A model generated the notes under the pieces. It saw only the letters and a program-made list of their open reading frames with translations. It did not search any database and was not told where the DNA came from. Shown here piece by piece: positions 1 through 8,759 of a DNA stretch of 64,000 nt. The translations under genes and the position numbers were made by a program. Position 1 is the stretch's first letter, and every line of letters starts with the position of its first letter. This stretch comes from Roseicyclus marinus (GTDB lineage Bacteria; Pseudomonadota; Alphaproteobacteria; Rhodobacterales; Rhodobacteraceae), in the NCBI RefSeq assembly GCF_036322625.1, contig NZ_AP027266.1:1987001-2051000 (forward strand), in the 5' to 3' direction.

Positions 1-1
1 G

Positions 2-91
2 GCGCTGCCGGGCGTGATGATCTTTCTCACCTCGATCTCCTTCAACATGCTCAGCGACGGGCTGCGCTCGGCCATGGATATCAAGCAATGA
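2..91 (+). CDS. ABC transporter permease, C-terminal end only (DppC/OppC-like)
   Basis: Only the last 29 codons lie in the window. They encode a hydrophobic stretch followed by a short polar tail that contains LSDGLR and ends in DIKQ. This matches the C-terminus of DppC-type inner-membrane permeases, where a final membrane helix precedes the motif GDGLRDALDP or close variants. Its TGA overlaps the ATG of the downstream ATPase (ATGA), which places it in the same importer operon. The identification rests on this tail plus the neighbouring oligopeptide-type ATPases. Confidence 0.6.
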   Translation, partial: ALPGVMIFLTSISFNMLSDGLRSAMDIKQ

Positions 92-1062
92 GCGACGCGA
101 TCCTGTCCGCCCACAACCTGGTCAAGCATTTCAACGCCGGCGGCTGGGGCCCGAACCGCAAGGTCGTGCGCGCCGTCGATGACGTGAGCTTCGAAGTGGC
201 CGAGGGCGAGACCCTGGGCGTCGTGGGCGAAAGCGGCTGCGGCAAATCCACCACCGCGCGGCTCTTGACCCATCTGCTCGCCCCCAACAGCGGCGAGGTG
301 CGCTACCGGGGCCGCGTCGCCGGGACCGAAGTGCCGCTCAAGACATTCCGCCGCCATGTCCAGATGGTGTTCCAGGACAGCTATGCCTCGCTCAATCCCC
401 GCATGACGATGCTCGATGCCGTGGCCTTCGGCCCCACCGTCCATGGCATGGACCGGGCCGAGGCGCGCAAGCGCGCGGGCGCGCTGCTGGAACGGGTCGG
501 CCTCGACCCCGCGCGGTTCGGGCCGCGCTATCCGCACGAGATTTCGGGCGGCCAGCGCCAGCGCGTGAACATCGCCCGGGCGCTCGCCTTCGACCCAGAT
601 GTGATCGTGCTGGACGAGGCGGTCTCGGCGCTCGACAAATCGGTCGAGGCACAGGTGCTGAACCTGCTGACCGAACTCCGGCGCGAACGTGGCCTTACCT
701 ATATCTTCATCAGCCATGACCTGAACGTGGTGCGCCACATCTCGGACAGGGTGATGGTGATGTACCTGGGCGAGGTGGTGGAAATCGGCCCCACCCGCAC
801 GATCTACGACCAGCCCCGCCACCCCTATACCGGCGCGCTTCTGGCCGCGATGCCCTCGCTCGACCCCGACCGCCGCACGCTGGAGGCCCCCCTGCAGGGC
901 GATCCGCCCAATCCCATCGACCCGCCTTCGGGCTGCCGCTTCCACACCCGCTGCGCACAGGCCCATGCCCCCTGCCCGCTGCACGCGCCCGGGTCCATCG
1001 CCGTGGGCCAGCGCCACATCGCCGCTTGCCACCTCAACACCGTGCCGGAGGCCGCACCATGA
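88..1062 (+). CDS. Oligopeptide/dipeptide ABC transporter ATP-binding protein (DppF/OppF-like)
   Basis: A 324-residue cytoplasmic ATPase that would power a DppBC-type importer. Visible motifs are Walker A GESGCGKST (residues 47-55), Q-loop Gln96, signature ISGGQ (152-156), Walker B ending in DE at 176-177 and switch His210. The C-terminal extension has the Cys-containing FHTRC segment typical of the oligo_HPY domain. It is coupled by ATGA overlaps to the permease upstream and the second ATPase downstream. The substrate cannot be read from the ATPase. The racemase at the end of the operon hints at an amino-acid or hydantoin-like compound, but that is inference. Confidence 0.9.
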   Translation: MSDAILSAHNLVKHFNAGGWGPNRKVVRAVDDVSFEVAEGETLGVVGESGCGKSTTARLLTHLLAPNSGEVRYRGRVAGTEVPLKTFRRHVQMVFQDSYASLNPRMTMLDAVAFGPTVHGMDRAEARKRAGALLERVGLDPARFGPRYPHEISGGQRQRVNIARALAFDPDVIVLDEAVSALDKSVEAQVLNLLTELRRERGLTYIFISHDLNVVRHISDRVMVMYLGEVVEIGPTRTIYDQPRHPYTGALLAAMPSLDPDRRTLEAPLQGDPPNPIDPPSGCRFHTRCAQAHAPCPLHAPGSIAVGQRHIAACHLNTVPEAAP

Positions 1063-2060
1063 CCGCCCCGCTCGTCGAGGTCTCCGACCTGACCGTGACC
1101 TTTGCCGGAACACCGCCGGTCCATGCCGTCAACGGCGTCTCCTTCACCCTTGGACAGGGCGAGGTGCTGGGCATCCTTGGCGAAAGCGGATCGGGCAAGA
1201 GCGTCACGCTCAAGACGCTTTTACGCCTTTTGCCCGCGCGCCGCACGCAGATCGGCGGCAGCGTCCGGGTCGGTGGACAGGATGTTCTGGCGCTCGAAGG
1301 GCGCGCGCTCGCCGATCATCGTGGCGGCGTGGTGTCGATGATCTTTCAGGATCCGGGCCTTGCGCTTGATCCGGTCTACACGATCGGCCACCAGATCGCC
1401 GAAACCGTGATGCGCCACGAGGGTCTGGGCCGCCGGGACGCGATGGCCCGCGCGCTCGAAATGCTCGAGCTTGTGCGCATCCCCTCGGCCAAGCGGCGGC
1501 TGGCGAACTACCCGCACGAGATGTCGGGGGGCATGCGGCAACGGGCGATGATCGCGCTGGCGCTGGCCTGCAAGCCCAAGCTTCTCTTGGCGGATGAGCC
1601 GACGACCGCGCTCGATGCCACGGTGCAGATCCAGATCCTGCTCTTGTTGCGCGAGTTGCAGCGCGAGATGGGGATGGGCGTGATCTTCGTGACCCATGAC
1701 ATCGGTGTCGCGGTCGAGGTCTCGGACAAGCTTGCCGTGATGTATGCGGGCCGTTTCGTCGAAACCGGCAGCGTGGCCGAAATCATCCGCGATGCGCGCC
1801 ATCCCTATTCGCAAGGGTTGCTTGCCGCCAACCTGGTGGGGGCGGAACCCGGCACGCTCTTGCACGCCATTCCCGGGGCGCCCCCCGCGCTTCATGCCGC
1901 GCCCGTGGGCTGCGCCTTTGCCCCCCGCTGCGCGCTGGCGCGTCCGGCCTGCAACGCCGATCCCGTGCCCCTGTGGCAAAGCCGCGATGACCGCTGGGCG
2001 CGCTGCCTCGCCGCAGCCGAGGCCGACACCCACACCGCCAAGGCGGACCCAGCGCCATGA
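1059..2060 (+). CDS. Oligopeptide/dipeptide ABC transporter ATP-binding protein (DppD/OppD-like)
   Basis: A 333-residue partner ATPase. The start chosen is ATG 1059, which overlaps the previous TGA and places Walker A GESGSGKS at residues 41-48. An in-frame start at 1026 would add 11 residues unlike the family. Signature MSGGM is at 155-159 and the Walker B DE at 179-180, followed by PTTALD. The C-terminal oligo_HPY region contains the CAFAPRC segment. Its TGA overlaps the ATG of the racemase-family gene, so all four genes form one transcription unit. The two ATPases are expected to work as a heterodimer. Confidence 0.9.
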   Translation: MTAPLVEVSDLTVTFAGTPPVHAVNGVSFTLGQGEVLGILGESGSGKSVTLKTLLRLLPARRTQIGGSVRVGGQDVLALEGRALADHRGGVVSMIFQDPGLALDPVYTIGHQIAETVMRHEGLGRRDAMARALEMLELVRIPSAKRRLANYPHEMSGGMRQRAMIALALACKPKLLLADEPTTALDATVQIQILLLLRELQREMGMGVIFVTHDIGVAVEVSDKLAVMYAGRFVETGSVAEIIRDARHPYSQGLLAANLVGAEPGTLLHAIPGAPPALHAAPVGCAFAPRCALARPACNADPVPLWQSRDDRWARCLAAAEADTHTAKADPAP

Positions 2061-2725
2061 CCGCCCGGATCATCCTGCTCAATCCCAATTCCACCACCGC
2101 GATGACCGATGACATGGTCGCGATCGCGCGCGCGGCCCTGCCCCCCGGCATGACCGTGTCGGGAAGGACCAACCGCTCCGGCCCCCCCGCCATCCAGGGC
2201 GAAGCGGATGTGGCGGCCTGCCTGCCCGGTCTGTTCGACCTTGCCCGTGACGCGGCGGCGGCACAGGCCGATGCCATCGTGATCGGCTGTTTCGACGACA
2301 CGGGGCTTACCGATCTGCGCGCGGCCATGCCCTGCCCCGTCGTGGGTCTGGGCGAGGCCGGGATGCTTGCGGCAACGCTGGCCGCACCCCGTTTCGCCGT
2401 TCTGACGACGACGGACGGATCGGTCCCCGCCATCACGGCCAATATCACCGCCATGGGCTTGATGCCCCGCTGCGATACGGTCAGGGCGGCGCAGATCCCC
2501 GTGCTGGACCTTCCCCTGCGGGTGCCGGACCTGCGGCAGGCACTTGCGACCCTCGCGGCGGATACGGGGGCCGGGGCCATCGTGCTGGGCTGCGCGGGCA
2601 TGGGCAGCCTTGCGCCCTCTCTCGCGGCACCGGGTCTGCCCGTGCTGATCGATCCGGTGCGCGCGGCCGTGCTGCTTGCGGCGGCATCGCTGTCATGCGG
2701 CTTTCGCCCGCCAGCGACAGCCTAG
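2057..2725 (+). CDS. Asp/Glu/hydantoin racemase family protein
   Basis: A 222-residue protein opening with the family pattern ILLNPNST. The two catalytic cysteines of the family are visible in GCFD (Cys78) and LGCAG (Cys179), so a two-base racemase or maleate-isomerase-type chemistry is plausible. It is the last gene of the ABC importer operon (ATGA overlap) and probably processes the imported compound. Related enzymes act on hydantoins, glutamate, maleate or allantoin derivatives, and the sequence does not decide between them. The stop codon shares CTAG with the stop of the convergent RidA gene. Confidence 0.8.
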   Translation: MTARIILLNPNSTTAMTDDMVAIARAALPPGMTVSGRTNRSGPPAIQGEADVAACLPGLFDLARDAAAAQADAIVIGCFDDTGLTDLRAAMPCPVVGLGEAGMLAATLAAPRFAVLTTTDGSVPAITANITAMGLMPRCDTVRAAQIPVLDLPLRVPDLRQALATLAADTGAGAIVLGCAGMGSLAPSLAAPGLPVLIDPVRAAVLLAAASLSCGFRPPATA

Positions 2726-3189
2726 GGCTTCAACCGGACGACGGCATCGACCTCGACCGCGGCATTGCCGGGCAAGCCGGTCACGCCCACGGCGGTGCGC
2801 GCATGCCATCCCGCCTCCCCAAACAATGCGATGAACAGGTCGGTCGCCCCGTCGATCACTTTGGGCGAGTGCGGGAACCCCGGCACGCAATTCACGAAAC
2901 CACCCAGCCGCAGCACGCAATCGACGCGGTCCAGATCGCCCCCTGCCGCCTCCCACAGACGAAACAGCAGGTTCAGCGCACAGACCTGCGCCGCCTCGCG
3001 CGCTGCCGCCACCGCCTCGGGGCTGTCTTGAACCGGCCCTGTCAGCGTGACCTGGCCACCCCATTCGTTGATCTGCCCCGACAGGTAGACCACGGCCCCG
3101 TCGCGCCGATAGGGCAGGAACCGACCGCGCGGGGTCCAATCCGGCGGCAAGGCCAGCCCGAGCGCCGAAAGCCTGTCCATCACACTCAT
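2722..3189 (-). CDS. RidA family protein (YjgF/YER057c)
   Basis: A 155-residue soluble protein. The RidA active-site segment is present as ARTAVGVTGLP, with Arg131 corresponding to the conserved arginine that binds the imine substrate. The following VEVDAVV strand also fits. Archetypal RidA hydrolyses 2-aminoacrylate-type imines. This protein is somewhat longer (about 130 residues is usual) and belongs to a divergent RidA subgroup whose substrate is unknown. It lies 144 bp downstream of otnI on the same strand, so it may be the last gene of that operon. Alternatively it may serve the convergent racemase locus. Confidence 0.85.
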   Translation of the reverse strand: MSVMDRLSALGLALPPDWTPRGRFLPYRRDGAVVYLSGQINEWGGQVTLTGPVQDSPEAVAAAREAAQVCALNLLFRLWEAAGGDLDRVDCVLRLGGFVNCVPGFPHSPKVIDGATDLFIALFGEAGWHARTAVGVTGLPGNAAVEVDAVVRLKP

Positions 3190-3333
3190 CTTGCGCCTCC
3201 CGCGACCGGCATCGTCGCTCCGCGTCCATCTCTTGCTGTTCCGCCAAAGAACATCGCCCGGCTGGTCGGATACAGGGTTCGGGCGTCCCCGGACAGCGCG
3301 CCTGCCTGGCGCGACACCCAGGCAAAAGCGGCC

Positions 3334-4101
3334 TCAGACCCTAGCCAAGCTGCGCAACCATCCAAGACTGTCTTCCGTCGCACCGCTCACCTTGTATTCG
3401 GCACCCAACGGCTTCTGCCAGCCAAGCGCTGCGATCTCGGCAAAGACCGGGGCAAAATCGAGGTCGCCATGATCCGGCGCGCCACGGTCGGGGATCGCGG
3501 CGAATTGAATATGGCCGATCACGGGGAACAGCGCGCGCAGGCGTCCCATCACATCGCCTTCGGTCCGGCCGACATGATAGCAATCGAACATCAGCCGCAG
3601 GTTCGGGGACCCGATCTCGGCGATGATCTCTGCCGCCTGTTCGGTCCGGCTCAGGAAATACCCCGGCGCGTCCCATGGATTGAGCGGCTCGATCAGGATG
3701 ATCCTGTCGGGGCCCGCCGCGGCGCAGGCATGGCGCAGGTTTTCAAGGAATGTCCGGCGCGCCTCCGCCCCTTCGGCACGGCCTGCCATGACATGGACGG
3801 CGCCTGCCCCCACGGCCTGGGCATAGGCCAGTGCCTCGTCGATGGCGGCCCGCGCCTCAGCCTCGCGCCCGGGAAGGGCGGCAAGACCGTTCTCGCCCGC
3901 AGCCACATCCCCGCGCCGCGTGTTCAGGCCCAGCACGGGCAGGCCGGTCTCTTGCAGGGCCGCCCGCACCTCGGCGGCATCCACCGCATAGGGCCAATGA
4001 AACTCGACCGCATCAAAGCCCGCCACCTTGGCCGCGCGTATCGCATCGGGAAGCGCCAGATCGGTCCAGAGAAACCCCAGATTGGCCGAAAACCGCGTCA
4101 T
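3334..4101 (-). CDS. otnI: 2-oxo-tetronate isomerase (hydroxypyruvate isomerase family)
   Basis: A 255-residue TIM-barrel isomerase of the hydroxypyruvate isomerase/AP-endonuclease-2 family. Likely metal and catalytic residues are Glu138 (IEPLN), Asp173 and His176 (MFDCYH), His197 (GHIQ) and Glu235 (GAEY). In the described erythronate/threonate pathway this enzyme converts 2-oxo-tetronate into 3-oxo-tetronate. By sequence alone it could be a hydroxypyruvate isomerase. The flanking otnC and otnK genes support the tetronate role. Its ATG overlaps the TGA of otnC. Confidence 0.85.
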   Translation of the reverse strand: MTRFSANLGFLWTDLALPDAIRAAKVAGFDAVEFHWPYAVDAAEVRAALQETGLPVLGLNTRRGDVAAGENGLAALPGREAEARAAIDEALAYAQAVGAGAVHVMAGRAEGAEARRTFLENLRHACAAAGPDRIILIEPLNPWDAPGYFLSRTEQAAEIIAEIGSPNLRLMFDCYHVGRTEGDVMGRLRALFPVIGHIQFAAIPDRGAPDHGDLDFAPVFAEIAALGWQKPLGAEYKVSGATEDSLGWLRSLARV

Positions 4102-4745
4102 TCATCCCACTCCACATCAAACCGCGTGATCACCGCGCGCTGCTGGGCCGCAGTCAGCATCCGGGGCGAGGTGCCGCGCAACAGGAGCGCCAGTTTCGCC
4201 GTCGCCTCCAGTTCCTCGATGGCATTGCAGGCCGCCACCACGTCACGCCCCGCCACCACGGGACCGTGATTGGCCAACAAAACGGCACTGCGCTTGCCCG
4301 CCAGCCCCCGCACGGCATCGCCCATCGCCGGATCGCCCGGCACGAAAAAGGGCAAAAGCTTCACCCGGCCCAATTGCATGATCGCATAAGGTGTCAGCGG
4401 GGGCAGGACATTGTCGGGGTCGGTTTCGGGCAACATCGACAGCGCCACGGAATGGGTTCCATGCAGATGCACCACCGCGCCCGCCGTGCTGCGCGTGTCG
4501 TAGAAGGCCGCATGAAGCGGCATTTCCTTGGTCGGCGGATCGCCCCCGATCAGGCGGCCCGAAGCATCGAACCGGCTGAGCCTTGCGGGATCGAGCCTGC
4601 CGAAACTGGTGCCCGTGGGCGAGACCAAGAGCCCGCCATCCTCGGTCCGGGCGGAAATGTTGCCCGTGCTGCCATGGGTCAGGCCCCGGTCGAACAGCGA
4701 CCGTGCCAGTTCGCAGATCTGTTCGCGAAGGGCGCTTTCGCTCAT
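4098..4745 (-). CDS. otnC: 3-oxo-tetronate 4-phosphate decarboxylase (class II aldolase family)
   Basis: A 215-residue zinc-dependent class II aldolase/adducin family protein. Characteristic segments are GSTGNIS (25-31), PTGTS (43-47) and the metal-binding HLHGTHS (93-99), with another His in the later NHGPVV. In this family the decarboxylases release CO2 from 3-oxo-tetronate 4-phosphate to give dihydroxyacetone phosphate. The alternative, L-fuculose-phosphate-type aldolase, is disfavoured by the otnK/otnI neighbours. ATGA overlaps on both sides couple it tightly to otnK and otnI. Confidence 0.88.
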   Translation of the reverse strand: MSESALREQICELARSLFDRGLTHGSTGNISARTEDGGLLVSPTGTSFGRLDPARLSRFDASGRLIGGDPPTKEMPLHAAFYDTRSTAGAVVHLHGTHSVALSMLPETDPDNVLPPLTPYAIMQLGRVKLLPFFVPGDPAMGDAVRGLAGKRSAVLLANHGPVVAGRDVVAACNAIEELEATAKLALLLRGTSPRMLTAAQQRAVITRFDVEWDE

Positions 4746-5983
4746 GGCAACCCCTGTAGGCGCGCGTCGGCCTTTTCAAAGAAATCGACCGCGCCGAAAT
4801 TCCCCGATTTCAGTGCAACCACCAGATCCGGGCCCGCGCGCAAGGCCGGCACACCGGGGTCGATCTCGGGCCCGATGTCGAGCGTGCCAAGCTGCAACCC
4901 TTCGACCACCGCGCCCGAGGTTTCGCCGCCCGCCGTGATCAGCCGGGTAATGCCCCCCGCGACAAGGCGGCGGGCGATCTCTGCGAAACAGGCCTCCAGC
5001 GTTTCGGCGGCATGGGCGCGGCCATGGCGCTCCTGCACACGGGCGACCTCGGCCGGGTCGGCGGAGCTGTAGGCCAGCGGCAGACCCTCCTGGGCCAGGA
5101 TCCAATCGGCGATCTCGGCGGCGCTCAGACGTCCCTCGATCACCTCTTCGGCGGGGATTTCGCGGGCGGGATGGCGCGCGGCGTGATGGGCCACCTGCGC
5201 ACGTGTCGCCGTGGAACACGACCCGGACAGGACAGCCGCCCTGCCGCCTTGCCCCTGCCACGGAACCGGCGCGGGGGTGCAGCCGAAATTCGCGGGCAGA
5301 CCTATGGCTATCCCTGAGCCGCCCGTGATCAGCGGCAGACCCTTGGCAGCCGCCCCGATGGCCACCAGATCGGCATCGCGCAACGCATCGACCACGATCA
5401 GCCGATGGCCTGCGGCGTCTTGTGCCTCCAGCGCCGCGGCGATCCGCTCGGGCCCCGCAAAGACATCGCCAGCGGCCACATGGCCGACCCTGTGCCGCGT
5501 CTGGGGCGCCAGCCAGCGGCGGATGTCGGGGTCCGTCATCGGCGTCAACGGATGGTTCTGCATCCCGCATTCGTTGAGCAACCTGTCCGCGACGAACAGA
5601 TGTCCCTGGTAGATCGACCGGCCAGTGCCCGGAAAGGCGGGGCAGACAATCACCTTTCGCGCATCCAGCGCCTCGGCCAGCGCATCGGCGACGGGGCCGA
5701 TATTGCCCTCGGGCGTGCTGTCGAAGGTCGAGCAATACTTGAACAGGATCTGCTCGCAGCCCTGCGCGCGCAACCAGTCAAGCGCGGCCAGCGATTGGCG
5801 CACAGCCTCCTTGACCGGGATGGAGCGTGTCTTGAGCGCGACGACGCCCGCCTCGACCCAGGGGGCGGCAGGGCCATCGGGAATGCCGGTATATTGCACC
5901 ACCCGCATGCCGCCCTTGGCCAGCGTATTGGCCAGATCGCTCGACCCGGTGAAATCATCCCCGATGCAGCCCAGCCGCATCAC
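4742..5983 (-). CDS. otnK: 3-oxo-tetronate kinase (DUF1537 family)
   Basis: A 413-residue four-carbon acid sugar kinase. The N-terminal domain carries the DUF1537 fingerprint IGDDFTGSSDLAN. A C-terminal nucleotide-binding domain with the segment TAGGETSGAVVE follows near residue 350. Family members use ATP to phosphorylate 3-oxo-tetronate at O4 before decarboxylation by OtnC. Both the length and the gene order otnI-otnC-otnK are as expected. Start ATG 5983 overlaps the stop of ltnD; one codon later there is a second ATG. Confidence 0.9.
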   Translation of the reverse strand: MMRLGCIGDDFTGSSDLANTLAKGGMRVVQYTGIPDGPAAPWVEAGVVALKTRSIPVKEAVRQSLAALDWLRAQGCEQILFKYCSTFDSTPEGNIGPVADALAEALDARKVIVCPAFPGTGRSIYQGHLFVADRLLNECGMQNHPLTPMTDPDIRRWLAPQTRHRVGHVAAGDVFAGPERIAAALEAQDAAGHRLIVVDALRDADLVAIGAAAKGLPLITGGSGIAIGLPANFGCTPAPVPWQGQGGRAAVLSGSCSTATRAQVAHHAARHPAREIPAEEVIEGRLSAAEIADWILAQEGLPLAYSSADPAEVARVQERHGRAHAAETLEACFAEIARRLVAGGITRLITAGGETSGAVVEGLQLGTLDIGPEIDPGVPALRAGPDLVVALKSGNFGAVDFFEKADARLQGLP

Positions 5984-6864
5984 GCCTCTCCCGGCAGGGT
6001 CAGGCCCGCGTTGCGGGCATAGACCTTGGCCACCGCCGCGTCATCCTCCTGCCCCAGCCCCATGCCTGCAGCCGCCAGATATTGCTGAAGTGCGGCCGCC
6101 GTGATCGGGGCTGCAAAGCGCGCCTCGCGCGCGATGTCCAGAACGATGCCCAGATCCTTGGGCCAGATATTGACCGAGCTGTGCGGCGTGTAATCGCCCG
6201 CAACGATATGGGGCGCACGGTTTTCCAGCATCCAGCTCGTGCCCGCGCATTGCCGGATCACCTCGAGGAACCGGTCAGGCGCGACACCTTGGGTCATGCC
6301 GAATGTCATCGCCTCGGCCATGGCGGCGATATGGACGCCCGCCAGCATCTGGTTCACCGCCTTCATCGCGGACCCGGCCCCCGCCGCATCGCCCAGTTCG
6401 AAGACGGTCGTGGCCATGGCATCCAGCGCGGGCCGCGCGGCGGCAAAGGCTGCAGGCTTGCCTGCCGCCATGATCGACAATTGCCCCGCCTGCGCCTTGA
6501 TCGACCCGCCCGAAATCGGCGCATCGAGGTAGAGAAGACCGCGCGCCTCCGCCTCCGCCTCCATCTCGCGGGCGAAAGCCGGGGGGACGGTGGCGCAACT
6601 CAGGATGACGCCGCCGGGACGCAGCCTTGCGGCAAGACCCGTGTCCCCGAACAGCACCGCGCGCGTCTGATCGGCATTCAGCACCACGCAGACCAGCACA
6701 TCGGCGGCGGGGCTGTCAGCCTCCAGCACCCCTGCCCCGGCCTCAACCAGGGCCGCGACGCGCGCGGGGTTGGTGTCGATCCCGTAGACCTTCAGCCCCG
6801 CCCGATGACAGGACAGGGCCATGCCCAATCCCATGGAACCAAGACCGACAAAGTGGATGTTCAT
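5980..6864 (-). CDS. ltnD: L-threonate dehydrogenase (beta-hydroxyacid dehydrogenase family)
   Basis: A 294-residue NAD(P)-dependent dehydrogenase of the 3-hydroxyisobutyrate dehydrogenase family. The Rossmann motif GLGSMG starts at residue 7, the substrate-binding segment DAPISGG lies near 115, and the probable catalytic Lys168 sits in GSAMKAVNQ. The reading frame stays open far upstream, but the real start is ATG 6864, right at the Rossmann fold and 2 bp after the DctM stop. In this context it should oxidise L-threonate to 2-oxo-tetronate. Another hydroxyacid substrate is possible. Confidence 0.85.
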   Translation of the reverse strand: MNIHFVGLGSMGLGMALSCHRAGLKVYGIDTNPARVAALVEAGAGVLEADSPAADVLVCVVLNADQTRAVLFGDTGLAARLRPGGVILSCATVPPAFAREMEAEAEARGLLYLDAPISGGSIKAQAGQLSIMAAGKPAAFAAARPALDAMATTVFELGDAAGAGSAMKAVNQMLAGVHIAAMAEAMTFGMTQGVAPDRFLEVIRQCAGTSWMLENRAPHIVAGDYTPHSSVNIWPKDLGIVLDIAREARFAAPITAAALQQYLAAAGMGLGQEDDAAVAKVYARNAGLTLPGEA

Positions 6865-6866
6865 CT

Positions 6867-8147
6867 TCAAAGCCCCATGATGAGTTGCATTGGCCAGAGC
6901 GACACCGCCGGAACATAGGTGACGATCATCAGCGCGGCAAAGACGGTCAGGACGAACCACAACAGCTGCGGGATGATGCGTTCGACAGGAATATTGGCGA
7001 CCGAACAGGCCGCGAACAGGTTCACCCCCAAGGGTGGCGTGATCATCCCCAGCGCAAGGTTCAGCACCATGATCAAGCCAAAATGGACCGGGTCCACCCC
7101 ATAGGCCATGGCGATGGGGGCAAGGATCGGCGCAAGGACAAGGATCGCGGCCGAGGTTTCGATGAACATCCCCACGACCAGAAGCAGCAGGTTCACCACC
7201 AGAAGGAACATGAACCGCGTCTCGATCACCTCGCGCATCAGCGCCGCGATATCGTTGGGCAGGCCCGAACGCGTGACGAGAAAGGAAAACAGCGCCGCCG
7301 CCGAGATGATCAGCATGATCGCCGAGGTGGCCAGAACCGTCTTCTTCAGAACTTCGGGCAGGTCGCGCAGCTTGAGCTCGCGGTAGAACAGCATGCCCAC
7401 GATCAGCGCCACGACCACGGCTGCGGCACTCGCCTCGGTCGGTGTGAAGACGCCCGTGTAGATGCCCCCCAGAATGGCCACAGGCACCATCATCGCCGGC
7501 AGCGCGGCCAAGGCCGCCGGGCCAAACCGCGGCCGGTCCGCGCCATCCTGCGCCCCGATGCCCCGCACCCGGCACAGGATCAGCACCAGCGCCATCAACG
7601 CGCCCGCCACCAGAAACCCGGGGCCGATCCCCGCAAGGAACAATTGCCCGATCGAGGTGTCGGTCGACACGCCATAGAGGATCAGCGGGATCGACGGCGG
7701 GATCAGCACGCCCAGTTCCGCCGACGACGCCTGCACGGAGGCCGCCATCGGCTTGGGATAGCCATGTTTCACCATCGCCGGGATCAGGATCGCCCCGATG
7801 GCGAATGTGGTCGCAACCGACGAGCCGGAGACGGAGGCGAACATCATGCAGGTCAGAACACACGTGGCCGCCAGACCGCCCTGCACGCCCCCGACGATCG
7901 CCTTGGCCAGATCGACCAGCCGCTGCGAGATGCCGCCGAGCGACATCAGGTTGCCTGCAAGGATGAACAGCGGGATCGCCATGAGCGGGAAACTGTCCAG
8001 CCCCGTGAACATTCGCTGCGCCACCAGCAAGAGCGGCAGCCGCCCCTGCGCCTCGATCCCGATGACCGAGGCAAGGCCGATGGCGACCGCGATGGGAACG
8101 CCGAGAACAAAGAAGATGCCAAGCGACAGCGCGAGTGCGGTGTTCAT
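6867..8147 (-). CDS. dctM: TRAP transporter large permease (DctM-like)
   Basis: A 426-residue, very hydrophobic protein with about 12 predicted membrane helices, including the family segments PLFILAGNLM and LIPPSIPLILYG. It forms the ion-coupled translocation channel of a tripartite ATP-independent periplasmic transporter. Start ATG 8147 overlaps the DctQ stop. It lies within the otn/ltnD/denD operon, so the likely cargo is a four-carbon acid sugar such as erythronate or threonate. Confidence 0.9.
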   Translation of the reverse strand: MNTALALSLGIFFVLGVPIAVAIGLASVIGIEAQGRLPLLLVAQRMFTGLDSFPLMAIPLFILAGNLMSLGGISQRLVDLAKAIVGGVQGGLAATCVLTCMMFASVSGSSVATTFAIGAILIPAMVKHGYPKPMAASVQASSAELGVLIPPSIPLILYGVSTDTSIGQLFLAGIGPGFLVAGALMALVLILCRVRGIGAQDGADRPRFGPAALAALPAMMVPVAILGGIYTGVFTPTEASAAAVVVALIVGMLFYRELKLRDLPEVLKKTVLATSAIMLIISAAALFSFLVTRSGLPNDIAALMREVIETRFMFLLVVNLLLLVVGMFIETSAAILVLAPILAPIAMAYGVDPVHFGLIMVLNLALGMITPPLGVNLFAACSVANIPVERIIPQLLWFVLTVFAALMIVTYVPAVSLWPMQLIMGL

Positions 8148-8677
8148 GCCGCGCCCTCCGCCCGCAGGGCGTCATCGCCGTCGCGCTTGGGCCAATCGCC
8201 TCTGGCGGCGCGGATCATGCAACCCAGAACCGAGAGCGAGATGAAGACCGACCCGACCGGCAGCGCGGCATAGACCCATGCGATGGAAATCTGGAGCGCG
8301 GCCAGCGTCTGGCCCGCCACCCGTTCGGTCATCAGCACGCCCTGCCAGAACAGGATCGCGAAAAAGACCAGCGTCAGGATCATGGACAATTGGTAAAGCG
8401 CATGGCCCAGCTTGCGCGGCAGGGCTGTCTGGATGAATTCGAGCGCGATCATCGTGCCTTCGCGAAAGGCGGGGCCGACGCCCAGGAACACCGACCAGAT
8501 CATGGCCGAGCGCGTGATGACCTCCGACCAGGTCGAAGGCTGGCCAAAGGCAAAGCGCGTGGTCACCTGGTAGATCGCAAGGGCCGTTGCCAGCACCAGA
8601 AACCCGATGGCAGCCCAAAGCGCGATCCGCGTCGTGATCGTCTCGATCCTCAGAAACAGGGAGAGGGCGTTTTTCAT
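8144..8677 (-). CDS. dctQ: TRAP transporter small permease (DctQ-like)
   Basis: A 177-residue inner-membrane protein with four predicted helices and the family-typical WSEVITR segment between helices 2 and 3. The start is set at ATG 8677, which has an AAGGTGG ribosome-binding site just upstream. An in-frame ATG at 8740 would add a charged, non-conserved leader. It pairs with DctM to receive the substrate from DctP. Confidence 0.88.
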   Translation of the reverse strand: MKNALSLFLRIETITTRIALWAAIGFLVLATALAIYQVTTRFAFGQPSTWSEVITRSAMIWSVFLGVGPAFREGTMIALEFIQTALPRKLGHALYQLSMILTLVFFAILFWQGVLMTERVAGQTLAALQISIAWVYAALPVGSVFISLSVLGCMIRAARGDWPKRDGDDALRAEGAA

Positions 8678-8759
8678 GCCGCCACCTTTCTTGCCGCTCG
8701 GGTGGGGAACGGGCCGGGCGACAGGGGTCGACCGGCCCATCCGTTTCAGGCCGATGGCC

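Noticed and set aside
3186-3383. A 65-codon minus-strand ORF whose stop overlaps the RidA start
   Set aside because: It begins inside otnI, lacks a ribosome-binding site and family features, and its ATGA overlap is probably chance. A small real gene cannot be fully excluded.
5980-8175. A 731-codon open frame covering ltnD and extending upstream over dctM
   Set aside because: Only the last 294 codons match a family (beta-hydroxyacid dehydrogenase). The upstream part is the shadow of dctM in another frame; the real start is ATG 6864.
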